The notes: generated by a model not told the origin, from the sequence alone. 64,000 nt of DNA from Streptomyces violaceoruber (GCF_033406955.1 NZ_CP137734.1:3658001-3722000), one strand, 5' to 3'; shown: positions 50,658 to 59,845, numbered from the stretch's first letter. Numbers and translations are program-made.

Positions 50658-51974
50658 ATGACCGGCAGGCGACCCATCCGCAGCACTCCCCCCGGCGGCC
50701 CCCGCGGCCGCCTCCGGGCCACCCGCACCGGCGTCCTGTCCGCGGGCGCGCTGGTGGCGTGCGCGGCACTCGCCGCCGGCTGCGGGGTCGTCCCCGGTGC
50801 CACGGGGGGCTCCGGGGACGACCCGATCACCGTCATGACCTGGGCGCCGCAGGACACCGGCGCGACCAACAAGCCGGGCATGCCCGCGCTCGCCCGGGCC
50901 TACGCCCGCTCGATCAACGCCCAGGGCGGCCTCGCGGGCCGCAAGCTCAACGTCCTGACCTGCAACGACCACAACGACAGCGTGGCCGCCGCGAAGTGCG
51001 CCCGCCGTGCCGTCAAGGAGAACGCGGTCGCGGTGGTCGGCTCCTACAGCCAGTACGCCGACTCGTTCTTCCCCGTCCTCGAGGGCGCCCGCATCCCGTA
51101 CATCGGCGGGTACGGCCTCACCAACACGGAGTTCACCAGTCCGCTGTCGTACCCCGTCAACGGGGGCCAGCCGGCGCTGCTCGCGGGGCTCGGCAGCGCG
51201 CTCGCCGGCTCCTGCGGGCCGGTGACGCTGGTCCGCCCCGACACGATCGCGGGCGACCAGTTGTCCGCGCTGCTGGACTCGGGGCTGGCCTCGGGCGGGC
51301 ACGAGCGCTCCCACGACCAGCGGGCGGCCGAGGACGCCACCGCGTACGACGACCAGGCCGAGCGGGCGCTGGCACGGGACGGCGGCGGACCCGCGGAGCC
51401 GGGGTGCGTGGTGCCCGTCCTCGGGGACCGCACCGGCACCTTCATGGACTCCTTCCGGCGGGCCCGCGGGGACCGTGCCGACGTCCGGACGGCGACCGTG
51501 CTGGGCAGCGTGGACCAGACGACGATCAACGCGAGCGGCGGCGCGTCCGGGCCCTACGAAGGGGCGTACGTCACCGGCTGGTACCCCGCGGTGAGCGACC
51601 CGGCCTGGGACGGTCTGAAGCGGCTGATCAAGGACCAGGCGTTCGGGGACAACGACGTCGATCCGGCCGACGCCGGGGTGCAGACGACCTGGATCGCGTA
51701 CACCGTGCTCAAGCAGGTCGTCGAGTCGCTCGGCGACGGCGAGGTGAGCTCCGACACCGTCCGGCGGGCCCTCGACGACGGCCCGGAGGTCGGCACGGGC
51801 GGGCTCACGCCCGGCCTGCGCTGGACGTTCGCCGACAAGCTGGCCTCGGTCGGCTTCCCCCGCCTGGTCAACGCCGACGTCACCCTCCAGGTGGTACGGG
51901 AGGGCCGCCTGGTCTCGGCCCGCGACGGCGCCGTGGACACCACCCGCACCCTGCAGAACGCGGACGTGGCCTGA
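50658..51974 (+). CDS. ABC-type branched-chain amino-acid-like substrate-binding lipoprotein
   Basis: 438 aa. An N-terminal lipoprotein signal (RTGVLSAGALVACAALAAGC) with lipobox LAAGC predicts a lipid-anchored extracytoplasmic protein. The remainder is a type I periplasmic-binding fold of the Leu/Ile/Val (LivJ) class: ARAYARSINAQGGLAGRKLN, VVGSYSQYADSFFPVLEGAR and IAYTVLKQVVESLGDGEVSS. No permease or ATPase genes adjoin, so it is an orphan binding protein or sensor component. ATG 50658 has only a short-spaced GGGG; an upstream GTG at 50637 is possible. Confidence 0.87.
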   Translation: MTGRRPIRSTPPGGPRGRLRATRTGVLSAGALVACAALAAGCGVVPGATGGSGDDPITVMTWAPQDTGATNKPGMPALARAYARSINAQGGLAGRKLNVLTCNDHNDSVAAAKCARRAVKENAVAVVGSYSQYADSFFPVLEGARIPYIGGYGLTNTEFTSPLSYPVNGGQPALLAGLGSALAGSCGPVTLVRPDTIAGDQLSALLDSGLASGGHERSHDQRAAEDATAYDDQAERALARDGGGPAEPGCVVPVLGDRTGTFMDSFRRARGDRADVRTATVLGSVDQTTINASGGASGPYEGAYVTGWYPAVSDPAWDGLKRLIKDQAFGDNDVDPADAGVQTTWIAYTVLKQVVESLGDGEVSSDTVRRALDDGPEVGTGGLTPGLRWTFADKLASVGFPRLVNADVTLQVVREGRLVSARDGAVDTTRTLQNADVA

Positions 51975-52039
51975 GGCAGGGCCCGGGGGCCCGGGGGCCG
52001 GGGCCCGTCCGGGGGGGGCGGCCGCCCGGGCCGGCCGGC
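51975..52039. terminator. Extremely G+C-rich inverted-repeat region between convergent genes
   Basis: 65 bases of alternating gggccc and gcccgg blocks, including an eight-G run, able to form several strong stems (for example gccggggcccg with cgggccggc). Probably a bidirectional terminator for the lipoprotein gene and the convergent membrane protein gene. Confidence 0.5.
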
Positions 52040-53692
52040 TCACAGCTGGGTGGGCTGGCGTTCGGTCAGGCCGTACTTCTTGGCGATGGCGTTCCAGAGC
52101 GTCGCGGCCTTGGCCTTCTCCTTGCTGGCCGTGCCGCTCGCCCGCGTGGCCGCCGTGGGCTGGGTGGCGGCCTTGCCCTTCTTGCAGCCCTTCTTGCCGG
52201 CCGTCCGGTCGGCCCAGGCCGCGTAGTGGTTGTCGGCCGACGCGGAGGCCTGCCACGCCTTGGTGAGCGCGGTGGTCAGCTCGGTGTGCTGGGGCAGCTT
52301 GTCCACCGACAGCTTGGACAGGCTGTCGACCAGCCCGCTGCGCTGCTTGGCGGCCTCACGCAGGTCCTTGGCCGCCTGGGGGAGCTTGTCGCAGGTCTTC
52401 ACGTCACCGACGGCGTTGATGACCGTGGTGCGTCCGGTGCCGCTCTCGGCGAGCAGCTTGTCCAGCTCGACGGCCTGCTGCCGGACCGGATCAACCGTCG
52501 GGGAGGCCTCGGCGGACGCGGACTGGGAGGCGGGGGCCGTGGCGGACACCGTCTGGTTGCCGCCCTTGTCCTCGTCCTCTCCCCCGCCGGCCATCATCGC
52601 TCCGGCGCCGACCCCGACGACGGCGATGCCCACGCCGACGGCCGCGAGGATCGGCAGGCGCGAGCCGGCGCGCCCGCCGCGGCCGCCCCGGCCGCCGCCG
52701 TCGTCGGCCCCGCGCCGTCTGCCACCGCCGCCGCCCGGGCCCTGCGGGGCGTACCCGGGCTGGTCACCGGGGTACTGCGCCTGGGGCGCGTCGAAGCGGG
52801 GCATCTGCTGGGTGGCCGAGGCCTGGCCGTCGGCGCCGGGGGCACCGCGGAAGAGGTTGTCGAACTCGGCGGGCGGCTGACGGCCCTCGTCGGGGCCGGG
52901 CCCGGCCCCGAACGGGGCACCGGCGGGGCCGCCGGGCACGGGCGCGATGTACTGCGTGGCCTCGGCGTCGGGATGGGCCGCGGGTGCGGCGGGCGCGGGC
53001 TGCACGGGGTACTGCGGTGCCTGGCCGAGGTACTGCGTCGACTCGGCGGCGTGCGGCTGCGCGGGCCTCTCCGGCGGCAGCGCGCCCGGTCCCGCGGGCG
53101 CGATGGGCGGTATGTACTGGGTGGCCCCTTCGTCGGCGGGCAGCGCGACCGGAGGTATGTACTGCGTGGCGCCCTCGTCGGCGGGCGGCAGCGGCGCGAC
53201 ACCCGCACCGTGCTGCGGGTACTGCTGGTACGGCTGCTGCTGGTGCTGCTGCCCGTACGGCGGCTGCCCGCCGTAGGACTGGTCGCCCGGCGGCGACCCG
53301 TACGACGGGGGGCGCGCGCCCTCCGGCGGCAGCGGGCCGGGTCCGGCCTGCGGCGGCGGCGCGCCGGGGGCCGGTGACTGTGCGCCCTGTGCGGGCGGCC
53401 AGGCCTGCGATGCGGGCTGCTGCGGGGTCTCCGGAGCGCCCCAGGGCTGAGCATCGGGCGGCGTGGGCCAGCCTTGGCCGGGGGGCGGGCTCTGCTGCTG
53501 CTCGGGGCCCCAGGGCCGGTCCCAGGCCTGGCCGCCGGGCGGCGCCGAGGCGGGTGCCGGGCCGCCGCCCTGGGGGCCGGCGGGAGCGCCGGTCAGACCG
53601 GGCAGCAAGGGCTCGCCACCGTCCGAGGGCAGCACGATGCCTTCGTGCGCTTGCCGCGCCGAGGGCTCCTCGCCCTGTCCACTCTGCGTCAC
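52040..53692 (-). CDS. Pro/Gln-rich cytoplasmic-tail membrane protein with ATQYIPP repeats
   Basis: 550 aa. Residues 1-330 are disordered, rich in Pro, Gln, Gly and Ala, with recurring phospho-site-like motifs: DEGATQYIPP twice, STQYL, EATQYIAP and ATQQMP. A Gly/Arg patch, one membrane helix (about 345-368, LPILAAVGVGIAVVGVGAG) and an extracytoplasmic domain of about 180 residues with a Cys pair (KTCDK, KKGCKK) follow. T-x-x-I/L fits the pThr preference of FHA domains, so the tail may be a Ser/Thr-kinase substrate that docks FHA proteins. No domain of known function is recognised. Confidence 0.78.
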   Translation of the reverse strand: MTQSGQGEEPSARQAHEGIVLPSDGGEPLLPGLTGAPAGPQGGGPAPASAPPGGQAWDRPWGPEQQQSPPPGQGWPTPPDAQPWGAPETPQQPASQAWPPAQGAQSPAPGAPPPQAGPGPLPPEGARPPSYGSPPGDQSYGGQPPYGQQHQQQPYQQYPQHGAGVAPLPPADEGATQYIPPVALPADEGATQYIPPIAPAGPGALPPERPAQPHAAESTQYLGQAPQYPVQPAPAAPAAHPDAEATQYIAPVPGGPAGAPFGAGPGPDEGRQPPAEFDNLFRGAPGADGQASATQQMPRFDAPQAQYPGDQPGYAPQGPGGGGGRRRGADDGGGRGGRGGRAGSRLPILAAVGVGIAVVGVGAGAMMAGGGEDEDKGGNQTVSATAPASQSASAEASPTVDPVRQQAVELDKLLAESGTGRTTVINAVGDVKTCDKLPQAAKDLREAAKQRSGLVDSLSKLSVDKLPQHTELTTALTKAWQASASADNHYAAWADRTAGKKGCKKGKAATQPTAATRASGTASKEKAKAATLWNAIAKKYGLTERQPTQL

Positions 53693-53894
53693 CGGGACTC
53701 CTACGAATGGGGGACCTTCGGAATCGTCGGCTCACGCTACCGGGTCCCCCGAGCCCACTGCCACGCCGCCCGGGGCGTCAACTCCTTCCCTGTGACAGCA
53801 GTAACAAAACCGGGCCGCGGCGCGCTGTTGATGTTCCTTTCCGCTCACCGCGGCGATGTTTCACGCGTGTTCACTCACTTCGCGCCCCGTCCGC

Positions 53895-55280
53895 TCACGC
53901 GGCGGCCTGCAGATCGAGCCGGGCGCCGAACTCCCTGACCACCGCTTCTTCCCGGTACGGCTCGAGCCGGGCCTGGAAGTCGTCCAGGTACTCGGCGCCC
54001 CGGTTCGAGCGCAGGGTCTCCAGGAGTTCCACCGCCCTCGTCGCCGTGTTGCAGGCCTGTTCGATCTCCCGCTGCTGCACCTGCGCCGTGGCCAACAGCA
54101 CATGGCCGATGGCCCGCCTGCGCGCCCGCGTCTCGGGATGCCCGTCCAGGGACTGCCGTGCGTAGCGGGCGGCCGCGTCCGCCTGGCCGAGGTCCCGGTG
54201 GCAGTGCGCCAACTCGTCGGCGAGGTAGGCCTCGTCGAAGTGCGCGATCCACACCGGGTCGTCCCCGGCGGCCGGATCGGCCGACTCCATCGCGCCGACC
54301 GCCCGCCCGGCCGCCTCGTGGGCCGCCCGTACGTCGCCCAGGAGCGCGTGGCCGCGGGCCTCGGCCGCGTGGAACATCGACTCCGCGCGCGGTGTGACCC
54401 GCCCGCGCGCGCCCTCCTGCGCCGCCCGCGCCAACTGCGCGATCTCGCGCGGGTTTCCGAGCTGTGCGGCGAGGTGGCTCATGGAGGCGGCCAGCACGTA
54501 CCCGCCGTAGCCGCGGTCCCCGGCCGCCTGCGCGAGCCGCAGCGACTGGATGTAGTACCGCTGGGCGAGGCCGGGTTGGCCGGTGTCCACGGCCATGTAT
54601 CCGGCCAGCTCGGTCAGTCGCGCGACCGTGGCGAACAACTCCCGTCCGACGGCCTCCCGGTAGGAGCCGGCCAGCAGCCCGGAGACGACGCTGTTCAGGT
54701 AGTGCACGAGGACCGGGCGCACGTGCCCGCTCCCGTACTGGTGGTCCAGGTCCGTCAGGGCCTGCGTCATCGCCCGCACGGCCGCCACGTCGGACGGGCC
54801 CACCCGCGGTCCCGCCGAACGCGACACCTGGGGGTCGGGGGCGGAAATCAGCCAGTCCCGGCTGGGCTCGACGAGCGCCGAGGCGGCGACGGAGGAACCG
54901 GACAGGAAGTCCCGGCGCCCCACGTCACTGCGCCACAGCTCGCAGACCTGCTCGATGGCCCCCAGTACCGTCGGCGAGAACTGGAGGCCGACGCCGGACG
55001 CGAGGTTCTTGCCGTTGGCCATGCCGATCTCGTCGATCGTGACCGTGCGGCCGAGCTTGCGTCCGAGCGCCTCGGCGATGATCGCCGGTGCCCGGCCCCG
55101 CGGTTGCTGTCCGCGCAGCCAGCGGGCCACGGAGGTCTTGTCGTACCGCAGGTCGAGACCGTGCTCGACCCCGCACACGTTGACCCGGCGGGCGAGGCCC
55201 GCGTTCGAGCAGCCCGCTTCCTGAATGAGCGCCTGCAGTCGTTCGTTCGGCTGCCGCGCGACGAGAGGCCTTGCGGCCAT
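53895..55280 (-). CDS. NsdA-like regulatory protein with TPR-like repeats
   Basis: 461 aa. An N-terminal HTH-like region (ERLQALIQEAGCSNAGLARR, DKTSVARWLRGQQPRGRAPA) is followed by a long helical TPR-type domain (about 150-450: LAGYMAVDTGQPGLAQRYYI, AEARGHALLGDVRAAHEAAG, AYLADELAHCHRDLGQADAA). The overall plan matches Streptomyces NsdA and its paralogues, negative regulators of sporulation and antibiotic production in S. coelicolor. Whether this paralogue acts the same way is unknown. ATG 55280 is preferred to one eight codons upstream. Divergent from the Prim-Pol gene; 9-bp direct repeats lie between. Confidence 0.82.
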   Translation of the reverse strand: MAARPLVARQPNERLQALIQEAGCSNAGLARRVNVCGVEHGLDLRYDKTSVARWLRGQQPRGRAPAIIAEALGRKLGRTVTIDEIGMANGKNLASGVGLQFSPTVLGAIEQVCELWRSDVGRRDFLSGSSVAASALVEPSRDWLISAPDPQVSRSAGPRVGPSDVAAVRAMTQALTDLDHQYGSGHVRPVLVHYLNSVVSGLLAGSYREAVGRELFATVARLTELAGYMAVDTGQPGLAQRYYIQSLRLAQAAGDRGYGGYVLAASMSHLAAQLGNPREIAQLARAAQEGARGRVTPRAESMFHAAEARGHALLGDVRAAHEAAGRAVGAMESADPAAGDDPVWIAHFDEAYLADELAHCHRDLGQADAAARYARQSLDGHPETRARRRAIGHVLLATAQVQQREIEQACNTATRAVELLETLRSNRGAEYLDDFQARLEPYREEAVVREFGARLDLQAAA

Positions 55281-55387
55281 GGCGTAACCCCCATGCGGTC
55301 TCATGCGGTCTCGGTGCTGTCCCGGCGGATCGTTGGACGAAGAGGATCCGGCCCGTGAAGATCAATGCCCCGTCGATGTGCCGACAA

Positions 55388-55414
55388 TGCGAGACTTGCG
55401 AAGCTTGCGAGGAT
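55388..55414. promoter_or_regulatory. Three 9-bp direct repeats in the divergent promoter region
   Basis: TGCGAGACT, TGCGAAGCT and TGCGAGGAT follow each other head to tail, and a fourth partial TGCCGGGGT continues. A further pair, atgcggtctc twice, lies at about 55293. Both lie between the NsdA-like and Prim-Pol genes (about 304 bases, no ORF seen). Direct repeats near one helical turn suggest cooperative protein binding. Confidence 0.45.
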
Positions 55415-55584
55415 TGCCGGGGTAACGGCCGGTGCCGGCCCCAGTCCTGGCTACCCCGCTCCCGCAGTGAATCCTCCTGCGCGCCCCCACGTATGCACCC
55501 ATGCGCCCCGAATGCCGTGCCGGTGCACCTCCCCCGCGCGCGCCGCCCCCGTAACCCCCGCTGAGCCCGGGAGTTGAGTTCCAC

Positions 55585-56238
55585 GTGGAAGAGACCATCC
55601 CCGGCACCGAAGCCGCCCAGATCCCGCAGCAGCGCGGTACGTCGCTGCTGGAGACCGCCGTTCGCTACGCCGAGGAGCGTCACTGGGACGTGTTCCCCGG
55701 CACCTGGCTGGTGCCCGGCGACGGGGTGCAGCGCTGCTCCTGCGAGGACCCGGCGTGCGCCGCCCCCGGCGCGCACCCGGCGCGCGAGGACTGGGCGGCG
55801 CAGGCGACGGGCAGCGCGACCGTCGCCCGGCGGATGTGGCAGAAGCAGCAGTCGGCGTCGATCCTGCTGCCCACGGGGCGGACGTTCGACGCGATCGACG
55901 TGCCCGAGACCGCCGGGTTCCTGGCGCTGGCACGGATGCAGCGGATGGAGCTGACGCTGGGGCCGGTGACGCTGGCGCCGGACCGGCGGATGCGGTTCTT
56001 CGTTCTGCCGGGTGCGGGGGCGAAGGTTCCGGATCTCGTGCGGCGGCTGGGGTGGGCGCCCCGGGCCCTTGATCTGGGCGTGCTCGGGGAGGGCGCCTAT
56101 GTGGCGGCGCCGCCTACGCGGTTCGGGGCGCGGGGGGCGGTGCAGTGGGCCTGCCGGCCGACTGCGGTGAACCGGTGGTTGCCGGATGTGGAGGAGTTGA
56201 TCTCGGCGTTGACCTATGCGTGCGGGCGGGACCGTTAG
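55585..56238 (+). CDS. Small Prim-Pol (bifunctional DNA primase/polymerase N-terminal) domain protein
   Basis: 217 aa. Resembles the stand-alone Prim-Pol domain common in Streptomyces: LLETAVRYAEERHWDVFPGT with WLVPGD, a Cys cluster CSCEDPACAAPGAHPA, the ASILLPTGRTFDAIDVPETA region where acidic ligands are expected, and AAPPTRFGARGAVQWACRP. The family includes archaeo-eukaryotic-type primases of plasmids and phages; this short version lacks a helicase or winged helix and its function is unknown. GTG 55585 has GGGAG upstream. Only one clear acidic pair (DAIDVP) is visible, so catalytic competence is doubtful. Confidence 0.75.
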   Translation: MEETIPGTEAAQIPQQRGTSLLETAVRYAEERHWDVFPGTWLVPGDGVQRCSCEDPACAAPGAHPAREDWAAQATGSATVARRMWQKQQSASILLPTGRTFDAIDVPETAGFLALARMQRMELTLGPVTLAPDRRMRFFVLPGAGAKVPDLVRRLGWAPRALDLGVLGEGAYVAAPPTRFGARGAVQWACRPTAVNRWLPDVEELISALTYACGRDR

Positions 56239-56368
56239 GGGCGCCTCCTCGTCTGCCGGGTCGCTGTCCCTCCGGCGGCCGCGGACCGGTCGCGGTCGCT
56301 CGCGCGGTGCCCCGCGCCCCTTTCCGGGGCGTTGATCCCCCGTAGGGTTCGTGGTGACGGAGGGAGAC

Positions 56369-57145
56369 GTGGTGGGCAACAGTGCCGTGCGGGTTCAGGG
56401 GCTCTGGAAGCGGTTCGGGCAGCAGGTGGCCGTGGGTGGGGTCGATCTGGAGTTGCCGGCCGGGAAGTTCATCGGGCTCGTCGGGCCCAACGGGGCCGGG
56501 AAGACCACCACGCTCTCCATGGTGACCGGGCTGCTGCGCCCCGATCAGGGGACGGTCGAGGTCGTGGGGCACGACGTGTGGCGCGACCCGGTCGAGGTGA
56601 AGGCCAGGATCGGGGTGCTGCCCGAGGGGCTGCGGCTCTTCGAGCGGCTGTCCGGGCGGGAACTGCTCGGCTACACGGGCCGGTTGCGCGGGCTTCCCGG
56701 CGACGAGGTCGACAAGCGGGCCACCCAGCTCCTCGACGTGCTCGACCTCGCCGGGGCCCAGCACAAGCTGGTCGTCGACTACTCGACCGGCATGCGCAAG
56801 AAGATCGGCCTGGCCGCCGCGCTGCTGCACAACCCGGAAGTGCTGTTCCTGGACGAGCCGTTCGAGGGCGTCGACCCGGTCTCGGCACAGACCATCAGGG
56901 GCGTCCTGGAGCGCTACACCGCCTCCGGCGCCACCGTCGTCTTCTCCTCGCACGTCATGGAGCTGGTGGAGTCGCTGTGCGACTGGGTGGCCGTGATGGC
57001 CGCGGGACGCATCCGGGCCACCGGGACGCTCGCCGAGGTGCGCGGCGGGGCGGCCTCGTTGCAGGAGGCGTTCCTCGAACTCGTCGGTGCGGGCGGCCGG
57101 GACGCCGGGTCGGACCTGGACTGGCTGGGCGGCGGGTCCCGATGA
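56369..57145 (+). CDS. ABC transporter ATP-binding protein
   Basis: About 258 aa. Walker A GPNGAGKTTT, a signature modified to STGMRKK in VVDYSTGMRKKIGLAAALLH, Walker B VLFLDEPFEGVDP, and H-loop in VFSSHVMELVESLCD. This is the pattern of ABC-2-type exporters. The start is ambiguous: GTG 56369/56372 has GGAGGGAG upstream, while GTG 56351/56354 lies just after a TAGGGT box and could start a leaderless form. The permease start overlaps its stop (ATGA). Substrate unknown. Confidence 0.88.
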   Translation: MVGNSAVRVQGLWKRFGQQVAVGGVDLELPAGKFIGLVGPNGAGKTTTLSMVTGLLRPDQGTVEVVGHDVWRDPVEVKARIGVLPEGLRLFERLSGRELLGYTGRLRGLPGDEVDKRATQLLDVLDLAGAQHKLVVDYSTGMRKKIGLAAALLHNPEVLFLDEPFEGVDPVSAQTIRGVLERYTASGATVVFSSHVMELVESLCDWVAVMAAGRIRATGTLAEVRGGAASLQEAFLELVGAGGRDAGSDLDWLGGGSR

Positions 57146-58803
57146 GCGCGCGGACCACACCGGCCGCCCCCGTCCCGCCGGGACCGCCGGGACCGTCGGG
57201 CGCGACGGTCCCGTCCGGCTCCGCCGTCACGTCGGTCTTCGTACGGCTGAAGCTGTCGCTCCTGCGCAACGGGCTGCGGCAGTCCGGCGGCCGGCGGGCC
57301 GCCTACGTCGCCTCGGCCGTCCTCGTGCTGCTCTTCGCCGCGCTCCAGCTGATCGGCCTGATCGCGCTGCGCGGGTACGCGCACGCGGACGCGCTGGTCG
57401 TGCTGCTCGCCGCGGTGCTCGCCCTGGGCTGGGCGGTGATGCCGCTGTTCTTCCCCGGCGGGGACGAGACGCTCGACCCGACCCGGCTGGTGATGCTGCC
57501 GCTGCGGCCCGGACCCCTGGTGCGCGCGCTGCTCACCTCCTCGCTGGTGGGCATCGGGCCGCTGTTCACTCTGTGCGTGTTCGCCGGTTCCGTGGTCGCG
57601 GTCGCGCACGGCGGGGCGGCCTACGCCGTCGGCGTCGTCGGGGCGGTCCTCGCGCTGCTGGTGTGCGTGACCCTGGCGCGGGCCGTCGCCGCCGCCAACG
57701 TCCGGCTGCTGACCAGCCGCAAGGGGCGCGATCTCGCGGTGCTGAGCGGGCTGGTCGTCGCGGTCGGCGCGCAACTCGTCAACTTCGGCGCGCAGCGGCT
57801 GGGCTCGTCGGGGCTCGGCGAGCTGGACCCGGTGGCCGACGTGGTGCGCTGGATTCCGCCCGCGTCGGCGGTCGGCGCGATGGACGCGGCGAGCGACGGG
57901 GCGTACGGCACCGCGCTGGCCCAGCTGGCGCTGACCGCCGCGGCGCTGGTGCTGCTGCTGCGGGTGTGGGCGCGGCATCTGACGCGGCTGATGACGGCGC
58001 CCGACGGCTCCACGCTCCAGAGCGACACCGGGCCGGTGCGCGAGCGCGGCTCGGCCGGTCTCACCCGGTGGCTGCCGGCGGGCCGTACCGGCACCACCAT
58101 GGAGCGCACCCTGCGCTATGTGTGGCGCGACCCGAAGACCAAGGCGGCGTGGGTGACGTCGCTGGCCATCGGCCTGATCGTGCCGGTGTTCAACGCCTGG
58201 CAGGGCACCGGCTCGGTCTACTTCGCCTGTTTCGCGGCCGGGATGCTCGGCATCCAGATGTACAACCAGTTCGGGCAGGACACGTCCGCGTTCTGGATGG
58301 TCGCGATGACGATCTCGTCGGCCAGGGACGCCTACGTCGAGCTGCGGGCCCGCGCGCTGGCGCTGCTGCTGATCACGCTGCCGTACGCCACCCTCGTCAC
58401 GGTGCTGACCACCGCGCTGCTCGACGACTGGCGGACCCTGCCCGAGGCGCTCGGCCTGTCCTTCGCGCTGCTCGGCGCGATGCTGGCGACCGGCGCCTGG
58501 ACCTCGGCCCGCTTCCCGTACTCCATCCCGCAGGAGGGGTACAAGAACGTCGCCCCCGGTCAGGTCGGACTGGCCTGGGTCTCGATCTTCGGCGGCATGA
58601 TCGGCGCGGCCCTGCTGTGCGCGCCGGTGATCGCGCTGACGATCTGGCTGAACGTGAGCGGGGGAGCCGGGGACACGGGCTGGGTGCTCCTGCCGGTCGG
58701 CGCGGTGTACGGCGCGGTGCTGACGCTGCTGGGCCTGCGGCTGGCCGCGCCGCGCACGGCCGGGCGGCTGCCGGAGATCCTCACGGCGGTCAGCAAGGGG
58801 TGA
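57142..58803 (+). CDS. Large ABC exporter permease
   Basis: 553 aa with about 12 hydrophobic segments in two halves, separated by a cytoplasmic stretch (residues about 285-340, with TRLMTAPDGSTLQSDTGPVR and TLRYVWRDPKTKAAW). The first 30 residues are Pro-rich. It resembles fused ABC-2 permeases encoded beside single ATPases in actinobacteria. Coupled to the preceding ATPase by a 4-nt overlap, forming a two-gene exporter. It ends 7 bases before the end of the convergent hydrolase gene. Confidence 0.85.
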   Translation: MSARTTPAAPVPPGPPGPSGATVPSGSAVTSVFVRLKLSLLRNGLRQSGGRRAAYVASAVLVLLFAALQLIGLIALRGYAHADALVVLLAAVLALGWAVMPLFFPGGDETLDPTRLVMLPLRPGPLVRALLTSSLVGIGPLFTLCVFAGSVVAVAHGGAAYAVGVVGAVLALLVCVTLARAVAAANVRLLTSRKGRDLAVLSGLVVAVGAQLVNFGAQRLGSSGLGELDPVADVVRWIPPASAVGAMDAASDGAYGTALAQLALTAAALVLLLRVWARHLTRLMTAPDGSTLQSDTGPVRERGSAGLTRWLPAGRTGTTMERTLRYVWRDPKTKAAWVTSLAIGLIVPVFNAWQGTGSVYFACFAAGMLGIQMYNQFGQDTSAFWMVAMTISSARDAYVELRARALALLLITLPYATLVTVLTTALLDDWRTLPEALGLSFALLGAMLATGAWTSARFPYSIPQEGYKNVAPGQVGLAWVSIFGGMIGAALLCAPVIALTIWLNVSGGAGDTGWVLLPVGAVYGAVLTLLGLRLAAPRTAGRLPEILTAVSKG

Positions 58804-58810
58804 CGGGCGC

Positions 58811-59725
58811 TCAGGCGTCCCCGAGGGCGTTCAGGAACGGCTCGATGGCCGTCCGCCATGCCTCCGGCTGGTCGTAGTGGACGAGGTGACCGGCGTCGGC
58901 GACCTCCGCGTACTGGCCGCTCGGCAGGACCCGGACCATCTCCTGGGCCTCGGCGCGGCCCAGTTCGCCGTCGAGGCCGCGCACGACCAGGGTGGGGCAG
59001 CGCACCTGCGCCAGCTCCTCCCAGTGGGCGTCGTAGACCCAGGTCTCGCGGGAGCGCAGCATCTGCTCCGGTTCGAAGACGGGGCGCCAGCCGTCCGGGG
59101 ACTCGGCCATCACCTCGGCGTAGAACTCGCCGCGAGCCGGGTTCGGCCGCTCCACCCACGGGTCGTCCTCGCCGAACCACTTGCGGACGTCGGCGAGGGT
59201 GGCGAAGGGGACCGGCCAGGCGCGGAACCACTCGGTCCAGGTGTGCTGCGAGGCGGCGCCGAGCGCGGAGGCCCGCATGTCGCAGATGATCAGGCCGCGG
59301 ACCAGGTCGGGGCGTTTGGCGGCGAGCTGCCAGGCGGTCAGCGCGCCCATGGCGTGGCCGATGAGGACGGCCGGGCCGAGGCCGAGCTGCTCCAGGGCGG
59401 CCTCGACGTCCTCGACGTAGGCCTCCCGGGTGTAGGCGGCCCGCGGGGGCTTGTCGCTGCGGCCGTGGCCGCGCTGGTCGAGGGCGACGGCGCGGTGGCG
59501 GGCGGAGAGCCAGCGGGCCGTGGGGGCCCAGTGCGAGGCGCGGCCCATCAGACCGTGCAATAACAGGACACCGGGCAGGTCTCCGGCGCCCGATGCGGAG
59601 GGGGCCGGGCCGCCGGGTGCGGAGGGGGCCGGGTCATGGCCCCGGCCGGTCTTGGGAGGGTCGCCGAACTCCCAGGCCGCGAGGCGTACCCCGCCCGCGC
59701 CGGTCACGTCGATGCGCCGCGCCAT
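58811..59725 (-). CDS. Alpha/beta-hydrolase-fold protein with Ser-to-Ala change at the nucleophile
   Basis: 304 aa. Fold landmarks are clear: VLLLHGLMGRASHWAPTARW (oxyanion HG), VALDQRGHGRSDKP, PTLVVRGLDGELGRAEAQEM (acid region) and DAGHLVHYDQPEAW (catalytic His). The nucleophile elbow reads G-H-A-M-G (DNA gccatg at the A-M codons) where active members have G-H-S-M-G. The protein may therefore be a pseudo-hydrolase, a binding protein, or use another mechanism. ATG 59725 with AGGA close upstream. Upstream lies a long spacer with a palindrome. Confidence 0.86.
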   Translation of the reverse strand: MARRIDVTGAGGVRLAAWEFGDPPKTGRGHDPAPSAPGGPAPSASGAGDLPGVLLLHGLMGRASHWAPTARWLSARHRAVALDQRGHGRSDKPPRAAYTREAYVEDVEAALEQLGLGPAVLIGHAMGALTAWQLAAKRPDLVRGLIICDMRASALGAASQHTWTEWFRAWPVPFATLADVRKWFGEDDPWVERPNPARGEFYAEVMAESPDGWRPVFEPEQMLRSRETWVYDAHWEELAQVRCPTLVVRGLDGELGRAEAQEMVRVLPSGQYAEVADAGHLVHYDQPEAWRTAIEPFLNALGDA

Positions 59726-59829
59726 AGGTCCTGGCACCCCCAAGCTCCGCTCGGACCCGCCCGCCCTCGCGGACCGGCCGGTCCTGTGAACCGTGTCCTG
59801 CCTGCCGTGCAGAAGAGTATCCAAGGTTA

Positions 59830-59845
59830 TCGAATACCCATTCGA
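59830..59845. promoter_or_regulatory. 16-bp palindrome TCGAAT-ACCC-ATTCGA (candidate operator)
   Basis: A perfect 6-bp dyad about 105 bp upstream of the hydrolase start; a further half-site CATTCGA lies at about 59874. The segment is A+T-rich for this genome. Confidence 0.5.
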
